Positions 50,954 through 58,956 of a DNA stretch of 64,000 nt are shown piece after piece. The notes under the pieces were generated by a model. It was not told the origin of the DNA and made no database searches. It saw only the letters and a program-made list of their open reading frames with translations. This DNA is from Streptomyces sp. TRM68367 (GTDB lineage: Bacteria; Actinomycetota; Actinomycetes; Streptomycetales; Streptomycetaceae). The translations under genes were made by a program, and so were the position numbers. Within the stretch, counting starts at the first letter, position 1. Each line of letters starts with the position of its first letter. The stretch lies in assembly GCF_014495685.1 (NCBI RefSeq), contig NZ_JACTVI010000006.1, positions 62,001-126,000 on the forward strand, read 5' to 3'.

Positions 50954-51649
50954 TCAGCCGACCTCCACCCCGGCAACTCTCCACCCCCGCAACACCTCCT
51001 CCACGCCCGCCGCGATCCGCCGCCGCGCCTCACGCCGCGGCACCCCGCTCATCAGCAACCGGTCGTACGGCGTGTCCACATGCCGTACGGACGCCGCGAC
51101 CGCCGAGGTCACCGCCCCCTCGGACAGCGCCCGCCCGGTCGCGGTCCGGCCTATCCGCCCGCTGCCCCGCACCGACGCGTGCGCGGCGATGGCCCGCGCC
51201 CGCTCCGCCGGGCACCCGGGAAACAGCCGCCGTATCTCCGCCGCGAACGCCCCCGCGAACCGCAGATCCTCCGCCGCCCGCCGCGCCGCGTCCCGCACCC
51301 GGCGCCGTCGTCTCGCCTCGGCGTCCGCCAGGCACCGCTGCTCGGCCCGCGCGAGCGCCGCCTCCTCGACCAGGACGCCCTGCCGCTCGTACCGCGCCTG
51401 CCGCCGGTTGAGCCGCACCACCACCGCGGACAACACGCTCTCCTCGCGCGACCTGCGCGTCAGCGCCGTGTCGCCGCGCGGCAGGAACACCAGATGCCCG
51501 AGGTCGGCGCAGTCGAGACAGCGCGGCGCCCCGTCCTCGACGACGAGCAGCGACAGCGGCCCGCCACGGCACTCGGCACAGTGCCGCCGCTTCAACGGTT
51601 GGATGACGACAAGTCCGGTACGCGACCGGGGATGTGCGAGCGACGCCAT
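50954..51649 (-). CDS. DUF2293 protein
   Basis: 231 aa. The first part has a zinc-ribbon-like pair: KRRHCAECRGGPLSLLVVED and APRCLDCADLGHLVFLPRGD, followed by TALTRRSREESVLSAVVVRL. The C-terminal half contains the DUF2293 domain (FAAEIRRLFPGCPAERARAI, AAHASVRGSGRIGR). A nucleic-acid role is plausible from the zinc ribbon and basic helices but unproven. ATG 51649 is used; it has only a weak ribosome binding site, and the frame upstream is relic sequence from the next gene. Confidence 0.83.
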   Translation of the reverse strand: MASLAHPRSRTGLVVIQPLKRRHCAECRGGPLSLLVVEDGAPRCLDCADLGHLVFLPRGDTALTRRSREESVLSAVVVRLNRRQARYERQGVLVEEAALARAEQRCLADAEARRRRRVRDAARRAAEDLRFAGAFAAEIRRLFPGCPAERARAIAAHASVRGSGRIGRTATGRALSEGAVTSAVAASVRHVDTPYDRLLMSGVPRREARRRIAAGVEEVLRGWRVAGVEVG

Positions 51650-51654
51650 ACGAT

Positions 51655-52243
51655 GTTCATTCCCACCGACGCCCCCTGATTCCCTTGCCGGCGCATCTGC
51701 CTGTCCGGCCCGGTCGGCCCCCTCTCGCCGCCGAACCCGTACCGCCCGGTGTGCGGCGCACCCTGCTCCAGCCCCCCCGCCCGGCGTGAGCATCACCCAG
51801 TCGACGGGGCTGTCACCGCCCCCCGCTCCCGCAGCCGCGCGAGACCCGCCGTGTGCGCCCGCGTGAACTGCCCTATCTCCGGCGGAAACTCCGCGGGATC
51901 ATCCATCACGGGCCGCCCGTCCGTCCCGAGCAGGTTCGCGAACAGGCCCACCGCGACCAGCCGCCGTACCCCCCCCGCGGCGGCCAGACCGCCCAGCAGC
52001 GCGTCCGCGGCCTGCACGAAGAACTCCGGATCCAACGTGTCGACGCCCTGCGCAGGCCCGCCGAACGGCGACACGGCATGCACCGCGGCCACCCGCCCGG
52101 CCCCCGCCCCGGCGACCGACCCCACGTCGGTGACATCGCCGCGTACGACGGTGACGCCCTCCGCGCCGAGGTCCGGTTACCGTCCCGGATCCCGCACCAC
52201 GGCTCGCACGCCCTCCAGCCCCGAAGACGACGATCCCGGCCAT
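51655..52243 (-). pseudogene. Relic of an NAD(P)-binding (NmrA/SDR-type) gene
   Basis: Pieces of one protein appear in different minus-strand frames: IVVFGAGGRA at the start, VVRGDVTDVGSVAGA, then VAAVHAVSPFGGPAQGVDTL, DPEFFVQAADALLGGLAAAG, VRRLVAVGLFANLLGTDGRP, and finally SPVDWVMLTP. The Rossmann N-terminus has lost about 20 codons and at least three frameshifts follow. No intact product. Confidence 0.7.
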
Positions 52244-52335
52244 GCCCAACCTTCTTGTCCCGCCCGCACTTCGCGGCGCGGCAGTCCCCTTCCGTATCGG
52301 CGACAAGTGGACCGGCATGGTCGTCCGCTGCCGAG
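52242..52335 (+). pseudogene. N-terminal stub of an HxlR-type regulator
   Basis: MPNLLVPPALRGAAVPFRIG then DKWTGMVVRC matches the start of HxlR-family winged-helix regulators (IGDKWT-x-x-V). It stops making sense after about 30 codons, where the helix-turn-helix should follow. HxlR regulators are often divergent from NAD(P)-binding oxidoreductases, as here. Its ATG and that of the minus-strand relic share the same CATG. Confidence 0.55.
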
Positions 52336-52417
52336 GCCCACCTCCCACACCTGCTCGCCGCCCGCCGCGCACGCGAGCCGCACACGTCCGGACCGTCCGC
52401 ACGGCGCCTGACGCATC

Positions 52418-53056
52418 ATGGGCCGTGTGCGACTCGAAGCGATCACCTGGGACCGGCTCGGCGACCTGCTCGCCGAGCGCCTGCTCGACCTGAAGCCGAC
52501 CGACGGCAGCCCATGGACGCGCATCGCCTTCGACGGCGCCCCGGCCGCCCGTCCCGGAGACCTCGCCGAGCGCGTCTCGTCCGCCCTGCGCGTGCACGGC
52601 CGCCCTTCCCTCGTCGTCGGCACCGAGGGCTTCCTGCGCCCCGCCTCGCTCCGCCTGGAGTTCGGCCGGGATGCGGAGTCCTTCTACAACGGCTGGTACG
52701 ACACCGGCGCCCTGTGGCGCGAGGTGTTCGGCCCCCTCGAACCCGGCGGAGGGGGCCGTGTCCTGCCCGACCTGTGGGACCCGGTCACCGACCGCGCCAC
52801 CCGCAGCCCCTACGTCCCGCTCCCGCCCGGCGGCCTGCTCCTCCTGCACGGCCCATTCCTCCTGCGGCACTGGTTCCCCTTCGACCTGAGCGTCCACCTC
52901 CTGCTCTCCCCGGGCGCCCTGCGCCGCCGCACTCCCGAGGCCGAGCACTGGACCCTGCCCGCCTTCGCCCGCTACGAGGACGAGACCGACCCGGCCGGCA
53001 CGGCCGACGTCCTGGTACGTACCGACGACCCCCGCCGCCCGGCCTGGAACGGCTGA
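52418..53056 (+). CDS. Uridine-kinase-like protein lacking a P-loop
   Basis: 212 aa, usually annotated uridine kinase in Streptomyces. The frame has the expected beta-strand/loop at residues 35-50 (IAFDGAPAARPGDLAERVS), but the G-x-x-x-x-G-K-S/T ATP-binding motif is absent; Pro and Arg occupy the critical positions. Other segments look kinase-like: SLVVGTEGFLRPASLRLEFG, FYNGWYDTGALWREVFGPL, LWDPVTDRATRSPYVPLPPG, LLLLHGPFLLRHWFPFDLSV. ATG 52418 is used; GTG 52427 is equally plausible. Catalysis is doubtful. Confidence 0.75.
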   Translation: MGRVRLEAITWDRLGDLLAERLLDLKPTDGSPWTRIAFDGAPAARPGDLAERVSSALRVHGRPSLVVGTEGFLRPASLRLEFGRDAESFYNGWYDTGALWREVFGPLEPGGGGRVLPDLWDPVTDRATRSPYVPLPPGGLLLLHGPFLLRHWFPFDLSVHLLLSPGALRRRTPEAEHWTLPAFARYEDETDPAGTADVLVRTDDPRRPAWNG

Positions 53057-53214
53057 ACCGCACCCGGGGCGGCACAGTGTGCGCCCGCACTTCCGCGCTG
53101 TCATCACCGGTCGGTTCCGCGTGCGTGGGCCGGGCCCCGCGGCGAGAATGAAGGGCGCCGGTACCAGCGGTGCGTCCCGCGCCGCGCCGGCCGTCCGGCA
53201 CCGGGAGGTACTTC

Positions 53215-53643
53215 ATGACCACCGCCGGAGACATCATGCACCGTGGCGCCCAGTGGATCCCCGCCCACGAAACCCTGGACCGCGCCGCCCAGCTGATGCG
53301 CGAGCTGAACGTCGGCGCCCTGCCCATCAGCGACCAGAACGAGCGGCTCTGCGGCATCCTCACCGACCGCGACATCGTCGTCGGCTGCGTGGCCGTGGGA
53401 CACGACCCGTCCAAGGTCACCGCGGGCGACATGGCCCAGGGCACCCCGCGCTGGATCGACGCCGACGCCGACATCCGCGACGTGCTCCGGGAGATGCAGG
53501 ATCACCAGATCCGCCGGCTGCCCGTCATCGAGAACAAGCGCCTGGTCGGCATGATCAGCGAGGCCGACCTCGCTCACCACCTGACGGGCGATCAGATCCA
53601 CACCTGGGCCGAGAACGTCTACGCCCCGACCCCGACCCGCTGA
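53215..53643 (+). CDS. CBS-domain pair protein
   Basis: 142-aa stand-alone Bateman module. First CBS: GDIMHRGAQWIPAHETLDRA through LCGILTDRDIVVGCVAVGHD. Second CBS: MAQGTPRWIDADADIRDVLR through RLVGMISEADLAHHL. Such proteins bind adenine nucleotides and regulate partners; none is evident next door. ATG 53215 has GGGAGG upstream (CCGGGAGGTACTTC). Convergent with corA. Confidence 0.9.
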   Translation: MTTAGDIMHRGAQWIPAHETLDRAAQLMRELNVGALPISDQNERLCGILTDRDIVVGCVAVGHDPSKVTAGDMAQGTPRWIDADADIRDVLREMQDHQIRRLPVIENKRLVGMISEADLAHHLTGDQIHTWAENVYAPTPTR

Positions 53644-53707
53644 CAACCGGCCGCCCCGCCGGCACCGCCGGACCCGCGAGGTCCGCCGGTGTCGGCCAAC
53701 GGGCGGT

Positions 53708-54835
53708 TCACAGCCAGCCGTTGCGCCGGAAGCTCCGGTACAGCGTCAGGCACGCAACGGATATCACGACCATCACCATGCCGTAGCCGTAGCGCCAGTG
53801 CAGCTCGGGCATGTGGTCGAAGTTCATGCCGTACACGCCGCACACCATCGTCGGCACGGCGATCATCGCGGCCCATGCCGTGATCTTCCGCATGTCCTCG
53901 TTCTGCGCCACCGTCACCTGCGCGAGGTGCGCCTGCAGGATGGAGTTGAGCAGTTCGTCGAAGGCGGCTATCTGCTCCGTGGCCCGCAGCAGGTGGTCGG
54001 CGACGTCCCGGAAGTAGGCCTGTATCTCCGGGTCGACCGCCCGGATCGGCCGGGTGGCCAGCTCCTCCAGCGGGCGGCCGAGTGGCACCACCGCCCGCTT
54101 CAGCTCCAGCAGTTCGCGCTTGAGCTGGTAGATGTGACCCGGGTCGACGCGGGCGCCGTCCTCCGCGAACACGTTCGTCTCGGTCTGGTCGATGTCCTCA
54201 TGCACCGAGTCGATGACGGTCAGGTAGTCGTCGACCACGTGGTCCGCGATCGCGTGCAGCACCGCGGAGGGCCCCTTGGCGAGCTGCTTCGGGTCGGACT
54301 CCAGCCCCTCGCGCAGCGGACCGAGCGAGCCGTGCCGCCCGTGCCGCACCGTGATCACGAAGTCCTGGCCGACGAACACCATGATCTCGCCGGTGTTCAC
54401 CACCTCGCTCGTGGCGGTCAGCTCCTCGTGCTCGACATAGCAGACCGTCTTGAACACCGCGAACAGTGTCTCGTCGTACCGCTCCAGCTTGGGGCGCTGA
54501 TGGGCCTCGATCGCGTCCTCGACCGCCAGCGGATGCAGGTCGAACAGCTCGGCGATGCCGGCGAACTCCTGATCTGTCGGCTCGTGCAGACCGAGCCAGA
54601 CGAACCCCTCGCCCTTCTTGCGCACCCGCTCCACGGCGTCGACCAGATCGCCGTCCGCGGGAGTCCGGACGCCGTCCCGGTACGTCACGCAGTTCACCAC
54701 CGACGAGCCCAGCGGGGACCGGGCCGGGTGACTCAGGTCGACGCGCGGGCGCCGCCGGGTCAGCCGGGCCACTCTGCGGAGGCCGCCGACCCTGCCGAGG
54801 CCCGTCACCTTCCGCAGATTCCCTGCCATGGTCAT
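53708..54835 (-). CDS. corA: CorA-family magnesium/cobalt channel
   Basis: 375 aa. A large cytoplasmic N-domain (HPLAVEDAIEAHQRPKLERY is the conserved stretch) leads to a long helix and two C-terminal transmembrane helices. The pore signature GMN is present in CGVYGMNFDHMPELHWRYGY before the last helix (MVMVVISVACLTLYRSF). ATG 54835 has AAGGAGATCCAG directly upstream. Function: divalent cation uptake, Mg2+ by default. Convergent with the CBS gene. Confidence 0.94.
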   Translation of the reverse strand: MTMAGNLRKVTGLGRVGGLRRVARLTRRRPRVDLSHPARSPLGSSVVNCVTYRDGVRTPADGDLVDAVERVRKKGEGFVWLGLHEPTDQEFAGIAELFDLHPLAVEDAIEAHQRPKLERYDETLFAVFKTVCYVEHEELTATSEVVNTGEIMVFVGQDFVITVRHGRHGSLGPLREGLESDPKQLAKGPSAVLHAIADHVVDDYLTVIDSVHEDIDQTETNVFAEDGARVDPGHIYQLKRELLELKRAVVPLGRPLEELATRPIRAVDPEIQAYFRDVADHLLRATEQIAAFDELLNSILQAHLAQVTVAQNEDMRKITAWAAMIAVPTMVCGVYGMNFDHMPELHWRYGYGMVMVVISVACLTLYRSFRRNGWL

Positions 54836-55036
54836 CTGGATCTCCTTGCGGTGGATCTCCTCGCGCCGCCTTCCTGCGCCTTGGCGCGCCAGTCTGCCAG
54901 GTCAGTGTGAGCTGCGGGTAAGCCTGTGGAAACGGAAGATTCCGCTTTGTTCCCGGCTGTGGACGGGGGCCTGAGGGCTCCCGGTGCCGGAGCGTCGACC
55001 GTTCCGGACATGCCGGGTAACTGGGATGATCACGGC

Positions 55037-55843
55037 ATGACGCGAACCGACGGCTATCTCCTCGACAACCGGCAGACCGAGGCGGCAGAGCGCTTCGCCG
55101 CCTTCGCCGCCCTCTTCGACCCCACGACGTTCCGGCATCTCGAAGGGCTCGGCATCGGGCCCGGCTGGCGCTGCTGGGAGGTCGGCGCCGGCGGCACCTC
55201 CGTCGTCTCCTGGATGGCCAAGAGGGTCGGCCCGACCGGACGGGTCGTCGCGACGGACATCGACACCTCGCGGCTCGTCCCGGCCGCCCGCCCGCCGGTC
55301 GAGGTGCGCGTCCACGACGTGGGGGTGCAGGAGGCGCCGGGGGAGGGGTTCGACCTGGTGCACGCCCGGCTCGTCCTCGTCCATGTGCCGGACCGCGAAC
55401 GGGCGTTGCGGTCGATGGTCGGGGCCCTGCGTCCCGGCGGCCGGCTCCTGGTCGAGGACGCCGACCCCGCGCTGCAGCCGCTTGTCTGCCCCGACGAGTA
55501 CGGCCCCGAGCAGCAGCTGGCGAACCGGATCCGGCACGGCTTCCGCCAGTTGCTCGCCGACCGGGGAGCCGATCTGGCCTACGGCCGCAAGCTCCCGCGG
55601 CTGCTGCGGGAGGCCGGGCTGAGCCGCGTCGAGGCCAACGCGTACTTCCCTGTCACCGGTCCTGCCTGCGCCGCCCTGGAGGCCGCCACGATCCGTCAGA
55701 TCCGCGACCGGCTCGTCACCGCGGGACTCGCCACCGACGAGGACGTCGACCGCCACCTCGCCAACGTCGCCTCCGGCACGATGGACCTGGCCACGGCCCC
55801 GATGATCTCGGCGTGGGGGCGCAAGGCGCAGGCCGGGCAGTGA
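55037..55843 (+). CDS. SAM-dependent methyltransferase
   Basis: 268 aa, class I fold: CWEVGAGGTSVVSWMAKRVG (motif I), GRVVATDIDTSRLV, DLVHARLVLVHVPDRERALR and ALRPGGRLLVEDADPALQPL. ATG 55037 gives MTRTDGYLLDNRQTEAAERF, typical for the family. The substrate is unknown. Divergent from corA, convergent with the PfkB gene. Confidence 0.88.
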   Translation: MTRTDGYLLDNRQTEAAERFAAFAALFDPTTFRHLEGLGIGPGWRCWEVGAGGTSVVSWMAKRVGPTGRVVATDIDTSRLVPAARPPVEVRVHDVGVQEAPGEGFDLVHARLVLVHVPDRERALRSMVGALRPGGRLLVEDADPALQPLVCPDEYGPEQQLANRIRHGFRQLLADRGADLAYGRKLPRLLREAGLSRVEANAYFPVTGPACAALEAATIRQIRDRLVTAGLATDEDVDRHLANVASGTMDLATAPMISAWGRKAQAGQ

Positions 55844-55883
55844 GGTGACGGGGCGTCGGCGGATGCCGTGCCTCCGCCCACGC

Positions 55884-56927
55884 TCACTCTTGTGCCGACC
55901 CCCAGCCCTCCGCCGATGTCCACTCCTCTGACGGGGGTCGTCCGCCCAGTCGCCGCACCGCCAGCGCGCCCGCCCGGCATCCCTGCGCCGCCGCGTCCTC
56001 GGGCGTGGCGCCCTTGAGGAGGGCGGCGAGGAACGCGCCGGTGAAGGCGTCACCGGCGCCCGTGGTGTCGCGGGGCGTCGCCGGGACGGCCGGGACGCGG
56101 GCGCGTACGGTGCCGCAGCGGGCCACGAGCGCACCGTCCGCGCCCTGCTTGGCGACGACGAGCGGGATCCGCCGGCTCAGCTCGGCCGCCGCGGCCGCCA
56201 CGTCCGGCAATCCCGTCAGCAGGCACGCCTCGTCCCGGCTGGGCAGCAGCACGTCCACGCCGTCGACCAGCTCCAGGAAACGGTCGACGCCCAGCTCCAC
56301 GAGGAAGCCGGCCGACGCCGGATCCAAGCTCACCGGCACCCCACGCGCGCGTGCCGCCTTCAGGGCCACGGCGGCCAGCGCACGGCTCGGCTCCGAGAAC
56401 AGGAGATAGCCCGAGAGGTGCAGCCGGGCGACACAGTCGAGCAGCGCGTCAGACCAGTCGGCGGGTTCGAGCCGCAAGGTCGCGCCGCTGTCGGTGAGGA
56501 ACGTCCGCTCCGCCGACGCACCCGTGTCGACGAGACAGATCACCGTCCCTGTCGGCGCCTGCTCATCGACGACGAGGCAGGGCCGCACCCCGCACGCGGC
56601 CAGCGCCCGCTCGTGCCACGCCGCCGCATCCGCACCCACCCGCCCCAGCAACCGCGCCTCGGCCCCACCCCGACGGGCGGCCCAGCAGGCTACGTTCGCC
56701 CCCGCACCACCCGGCACCCTCCGCACCGAGGCGGCCGTGTCCGTACCGACGGCAAGCGGCCCCCGGTACCGCGCGACCACGTCGGTGACCACGTCCCCGA
56801 CGACCAGCAACGCACCGCTGCGCAAGCGCCCACGTCCGCCTACGGCCGCTGTATCGTGTCGCTGATGGCTGGGTTCGCCCTTGGGTCTCGCACCATCGCG
56901 TGGATGGCTCGGTTCGCCTTCGGCCAT
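55884..56927 (-). CDS. PfkB-family sugar kinase, probably pseudouridine kinase
   Basis: 347 aa as called. Core: LLVVGDVVTDVVARYRG at the true fold start, VPGGAGANVACWAARRGGAE, and the anion-hole/catalytic motif DTTGAGDAFTGAFLAALLKG. It lies downstream of psuG on the same strand, so it likely phosphorylates pseudouridine (psuK role) to feed PsuG. The first 34 residues come from a 39-bp tandem duplication (56864-56941) and look nonconserved. The ATG at 56927 is the only in-frame ATG, but a TTG near the fold start may be the real one. Confidence 0.85.
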   Translation of the reverse strand: MAEGEPSHPRDGARPKGEPSHQRHDTAAVGGRGRLRSGALLVVGDVVTDVVARYRGPLAVGTDTAASVRRVPGGAGANVACWAARRGGAEARLLGRVGADAAAWHERALAACGVRPCLVVDEQAPTGTVICLVDTGASAERTFLTDSGATLRLEPADWSDALLDCVARLHLSGYLLFSEPSRALAAVALKAARARGVPVSLDPASAGFLVELGVDRFLELVDGVDVLLPSRDEACLLTGLPDVAAAAAELSRRIPLVVAKQGADGALVARCGTVRARVPAVPATPRDTTGAGDAFTGAFLAALLKGATPEDAAAQGCRAGALAVRRLGGRPPSEEWTSAEGWGSAQE

Positions 56928-56941
56928 CGCACCGTCGCGCG
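56864..56941. repeat. 39-bp tandem duplication at the 5' end of the PfkB gene
   Basis: Two copies beginning GATGGCT-GGTTCGCC at 56864 and 56903, exactly 39 bp (13 codons) apart, about 80 percent identical. They lie between psuG and the kinase fold. Confidence 0.8.
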
Positions 56942-57013
56942 AGCGCCCCGGCCCGCCTCCGTCTCCTGCACTGTCCGGGCCCGTATCTCCCGGCTCTCCC
57001 GCCCCGGCCCCCT

Positions 57014-57922
57014 TCACGCCCCGGCCCAGGCCGCCGCGATGCGTGCCGCCAGACGTACGTTGCCCCGTACCGCCGCCAGGTTGGCGTTCAGGGACGCGCC
57101 CTCGGTGTGCCGTACCAGGTAGTCGAGCAGGAACGGGGTGACCGCCTGGCCGGTGATGCCCTCCTCCTCGCACGCGTGCAGCGCGTCGGCGAGCACGCGC
57201 GCGTGCAGGCCGGGATCCAGCTGCTCGTCCTCGGGGACGGGGTTGGCGACGATCAGCGCCGACTCCGGTCCGTCGAGCGCGTCCTGCGCCCGCATGACGT
57301 CCGCCACCTGCTCCGGCGTGTCCAGCGTCCAGTCCACCGGATGGCCCGAGTCGGACAGGTAGAAGCCCGGGAAGCGGTCCGTGCCGTATCCGGACACCGC
57401 CACTCCCAACGTCTCCAGTCGCTGGAGTGTCGCCGGCACGTCGAGGATCGACTTCACGCCCGCGCACACGACCGTGATCCGCGTCCGCGCCAGCAGGCCC
57501 AAGTCGGCCGACTCGTCCTGGGTCACCGTCCACTGCCGGTGCACCCCGCCGAGCCCGCCGGTGGCGAACACCCGCACGCCCGCCAGCGTCGCCAGCAGCG
57601 CGGTCGCCGACACCGTGGTCGCCCCGCTCGCCCCGGACGCCACCGCGAGCGGCAGGTCACGGTGGCCAAGCTTGCGGATCCCGTCCTCGTTGGCAACCCG
57701 CTCCAGCTGCTGCTTGTCCAGACCGACACAGGGCCGCCCGTCCAGCACGGCGATCGTGGCCGGTACGGCCCCCTGCTGCCGTACCGCCGCCTCCAGCTCC
57801 AGCGCCACCTGCAGGTTGCGCGGCCGCGGCAGCCCGTGCGCGATGATCGTGGACTCCAGGGCCACCACGGGGCGCCGTGCGTCGAGCGCCTCTCGCACCT
57901 CTTCGGACACCACCAGCACCAC
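57014..57922 (-). CDS. psuG: Pseudouridine-5'-phosphate glycosidase
   Basis: 302-aa enzyme that reversibly splits pseudouridine 5'-phosphate into uracil and ribose 5-phosphate, in the cytoplasm. Near-invariant family sequence: ALESTIIAHGLPRPRNLQVA, ASGASGATTVSATALLATLA, RVFATGGLGGVHRQW, VVCAGVKSILDVPATLQRLE, PVPEDEQLDPGLHARVLADA, ITGQAVTPFLL. The GTG at 57922 has a perfect AGGAGG 7 nt upstream. First gene of a two-gene unit with the PfkB kinase, a complete pseudouridine salvage route. Confidence 0.95.
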   Translation of the reverse strand: MVLVVSEEVREALDARRPVVALESTIIAHGLPRPRNLQVALELEAAVRQQGAVPATIAVLDGRPCVGLDKQQLERVANEDGIRKLGHRDLPLAVASGASGATTVSATALLATLAGVRVFATGGLGGVHRQWTVTQDESADLGLLARTRITVVCAGVKSILDVPATLQRLETLGVAVSGYGTDRFPGFYLSDSGHPVDWTLDTPEQVADVMRAQDALDGPESALIVANPVPEDEQLDPGLHARVLADALHACEEEGITGQAVTPFLLDYLVRHTEGASLNANLAAVRGNVRLAARIAAAWAGA

Positions 57923-58021
57923 GTGCCTGCCTCCTGCCTGTCGCTCTTTCCTCATCTCTGGCGGGCGGCGCGCCGCGTCAAACCCTTGCGGCCTGTGGGG
58001 GCGGACACGAGCCTGGCCTGT

Positions 58022-58450
58022 ATGACGGACAACTCGACACGTCTCGACCACGTCGTTCTCTGGGTGCGCGACCCGATCGCGTCGGCCGCCTTCTACGAGA
58101 AGGCGGCCGGGATGGAGCCGGTCAGGCTCACCGACTTCGCCGCGGGAACCGTGCCTTTTCCCTCCGTGCGTCTCAACGAGGAGACCATCTTCGACCTGAT
58201 GCCGCTGGCCATGGCGGAACGCATGACGATGGTCCCCGGGGCCGCCGACAGCTCCGGCCACCCCGTCAACCACGTCTGCCTCTCGTTGCCGTCGGACGGC
58301 TTCGACACGCTCCGCGCCCGCCTGGAGAACCAGACCGTCCCCGTCTCGGACGTCTCGCGCGACTCCTTCGGCGCCCGCGGCCCGGCCAAGCGCAGCTTCT
58401 ACTTCCGCGACCCGGACGGCAACGTGTTCGAGGCGCGGCACTACGACTAG
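58022..58450 (+). CDS. VOC-family (glyoxalase/dioxygenase fold) protein
   Basis: 142 aa: paired beta-alpha-beta-beta-beta modules with RLDHVVLWVRDPIASAAFYE at the start and KRSFYFRDPDGNVFEARHYD at the end, the C-terminal Glu being a usual metal ligand with the early His. ATG 58022. No clear ribosome binding site, so a leaderless start is possible. Role unknown (isomerase, resistance or dioxygenase functions all occur). Followed by a palindromic terminator-like element. Confidence 0.87.
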   Translation: MTDNSTRLDHVVLWVRDPIASAAFYEKAAGMEPVRLTDFAAGTVPFPSVRLNEETIFDLMPLAMAERMTMVPGAADSSGHPVNHVCLSLPSDGFDTLRARLENQTVPVSDVSRDSFGARGPAKRSFYFRDPDGNVFEARHYD

Positions 58451-58470
58451 ACGCGTCCAGCGCACAGGGT

Positions 58471-58486
58471 GCCACGCGCGCGTGGC
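58471..58486 (+). terminator. Palindromic hairpin after the VOC gene
   Basis: GCCACGCGCGCGTGGC, a 16-bp perfect palindrome 20 bp past the stop, containing one of the nine CACGCGCGCGTG copies. As RNA it would form a compact stem. Confidence 0.5.
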
Positions 58487-58519
58487 ATCCTCCCTTTCTC
58501 GTGGACGTCAGGTGTGCGG

Positions 58520-58835
58520 CCGTCAGACCGGCTGTACGAAGTCCAGCGCACCATGCGGGTTGAGGACGTACTTGCGGCTGGTGCCTGGACGGACTGACCG
58601 GCGCGGGCGCCTCCCGGGGGCCCGGGCCGGGCCCCCGGGCCTTGAGGCGGGGCGGGGTTGACGTTCAGACAGATGCCGGTCTTGCGCCCCTTGCCTTGAG
58701 GATCACCCGGCACTCGCGGCCGACGTTGTCCGGAGCGACCCCCGGCCCGCCCTGGAGTCCGAGCGTCGGGTGGTCGATGATCCTGACCTCCACCGCGCCC
58801 GGCTTGAGATACGCGACCGCCCTGTTTCCGCTCAT
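58520..58835 (-). pseudogene. Relic of glutathione-independent formaldehyde dehydrogenase (fdhA) with internal deletion
   Basis: The start survives: MSGNRAVAYLKPGAVEVRII, then DHPTLGLQGGPGVAPDNVGR and VILKARG, the N-terminus of FdhA-type zinc alcohol dehydrogenases. About 75 bp further on the C-terminus survives: GTSRKYVLNPHGALDFVQPV. Between them, in place of some 330 residues, are about 70 bp containing a very strong hairpin (58613-58639). No catalytic or zinc residues remain. Confidence 0.7.
58613..58639. other. Hairpin at the deletion joint of the fdhA relic
   Basis: CCCGGGGGCCC / GGGCCCCCGGG with a 5-nt loop, a perfect 11-bp G/C stem, flanked by CCTC and GAGG that can extend it with interruptions. 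It occupies the place where the gene's middle is missing. Confidence 0.7.
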
Positions 58836-58956
58836 GCGTGATCGCCGTCCCTTCGGCTCCGTACGGTCGGAGCCCCTCGGATGCCAGCGGCTGTGCGCAT
58901 GGCGGAGTCTGCTACCGCCGGCGCTTTCCGGCCACTTTCCGCGCGCGGGACCGCGC

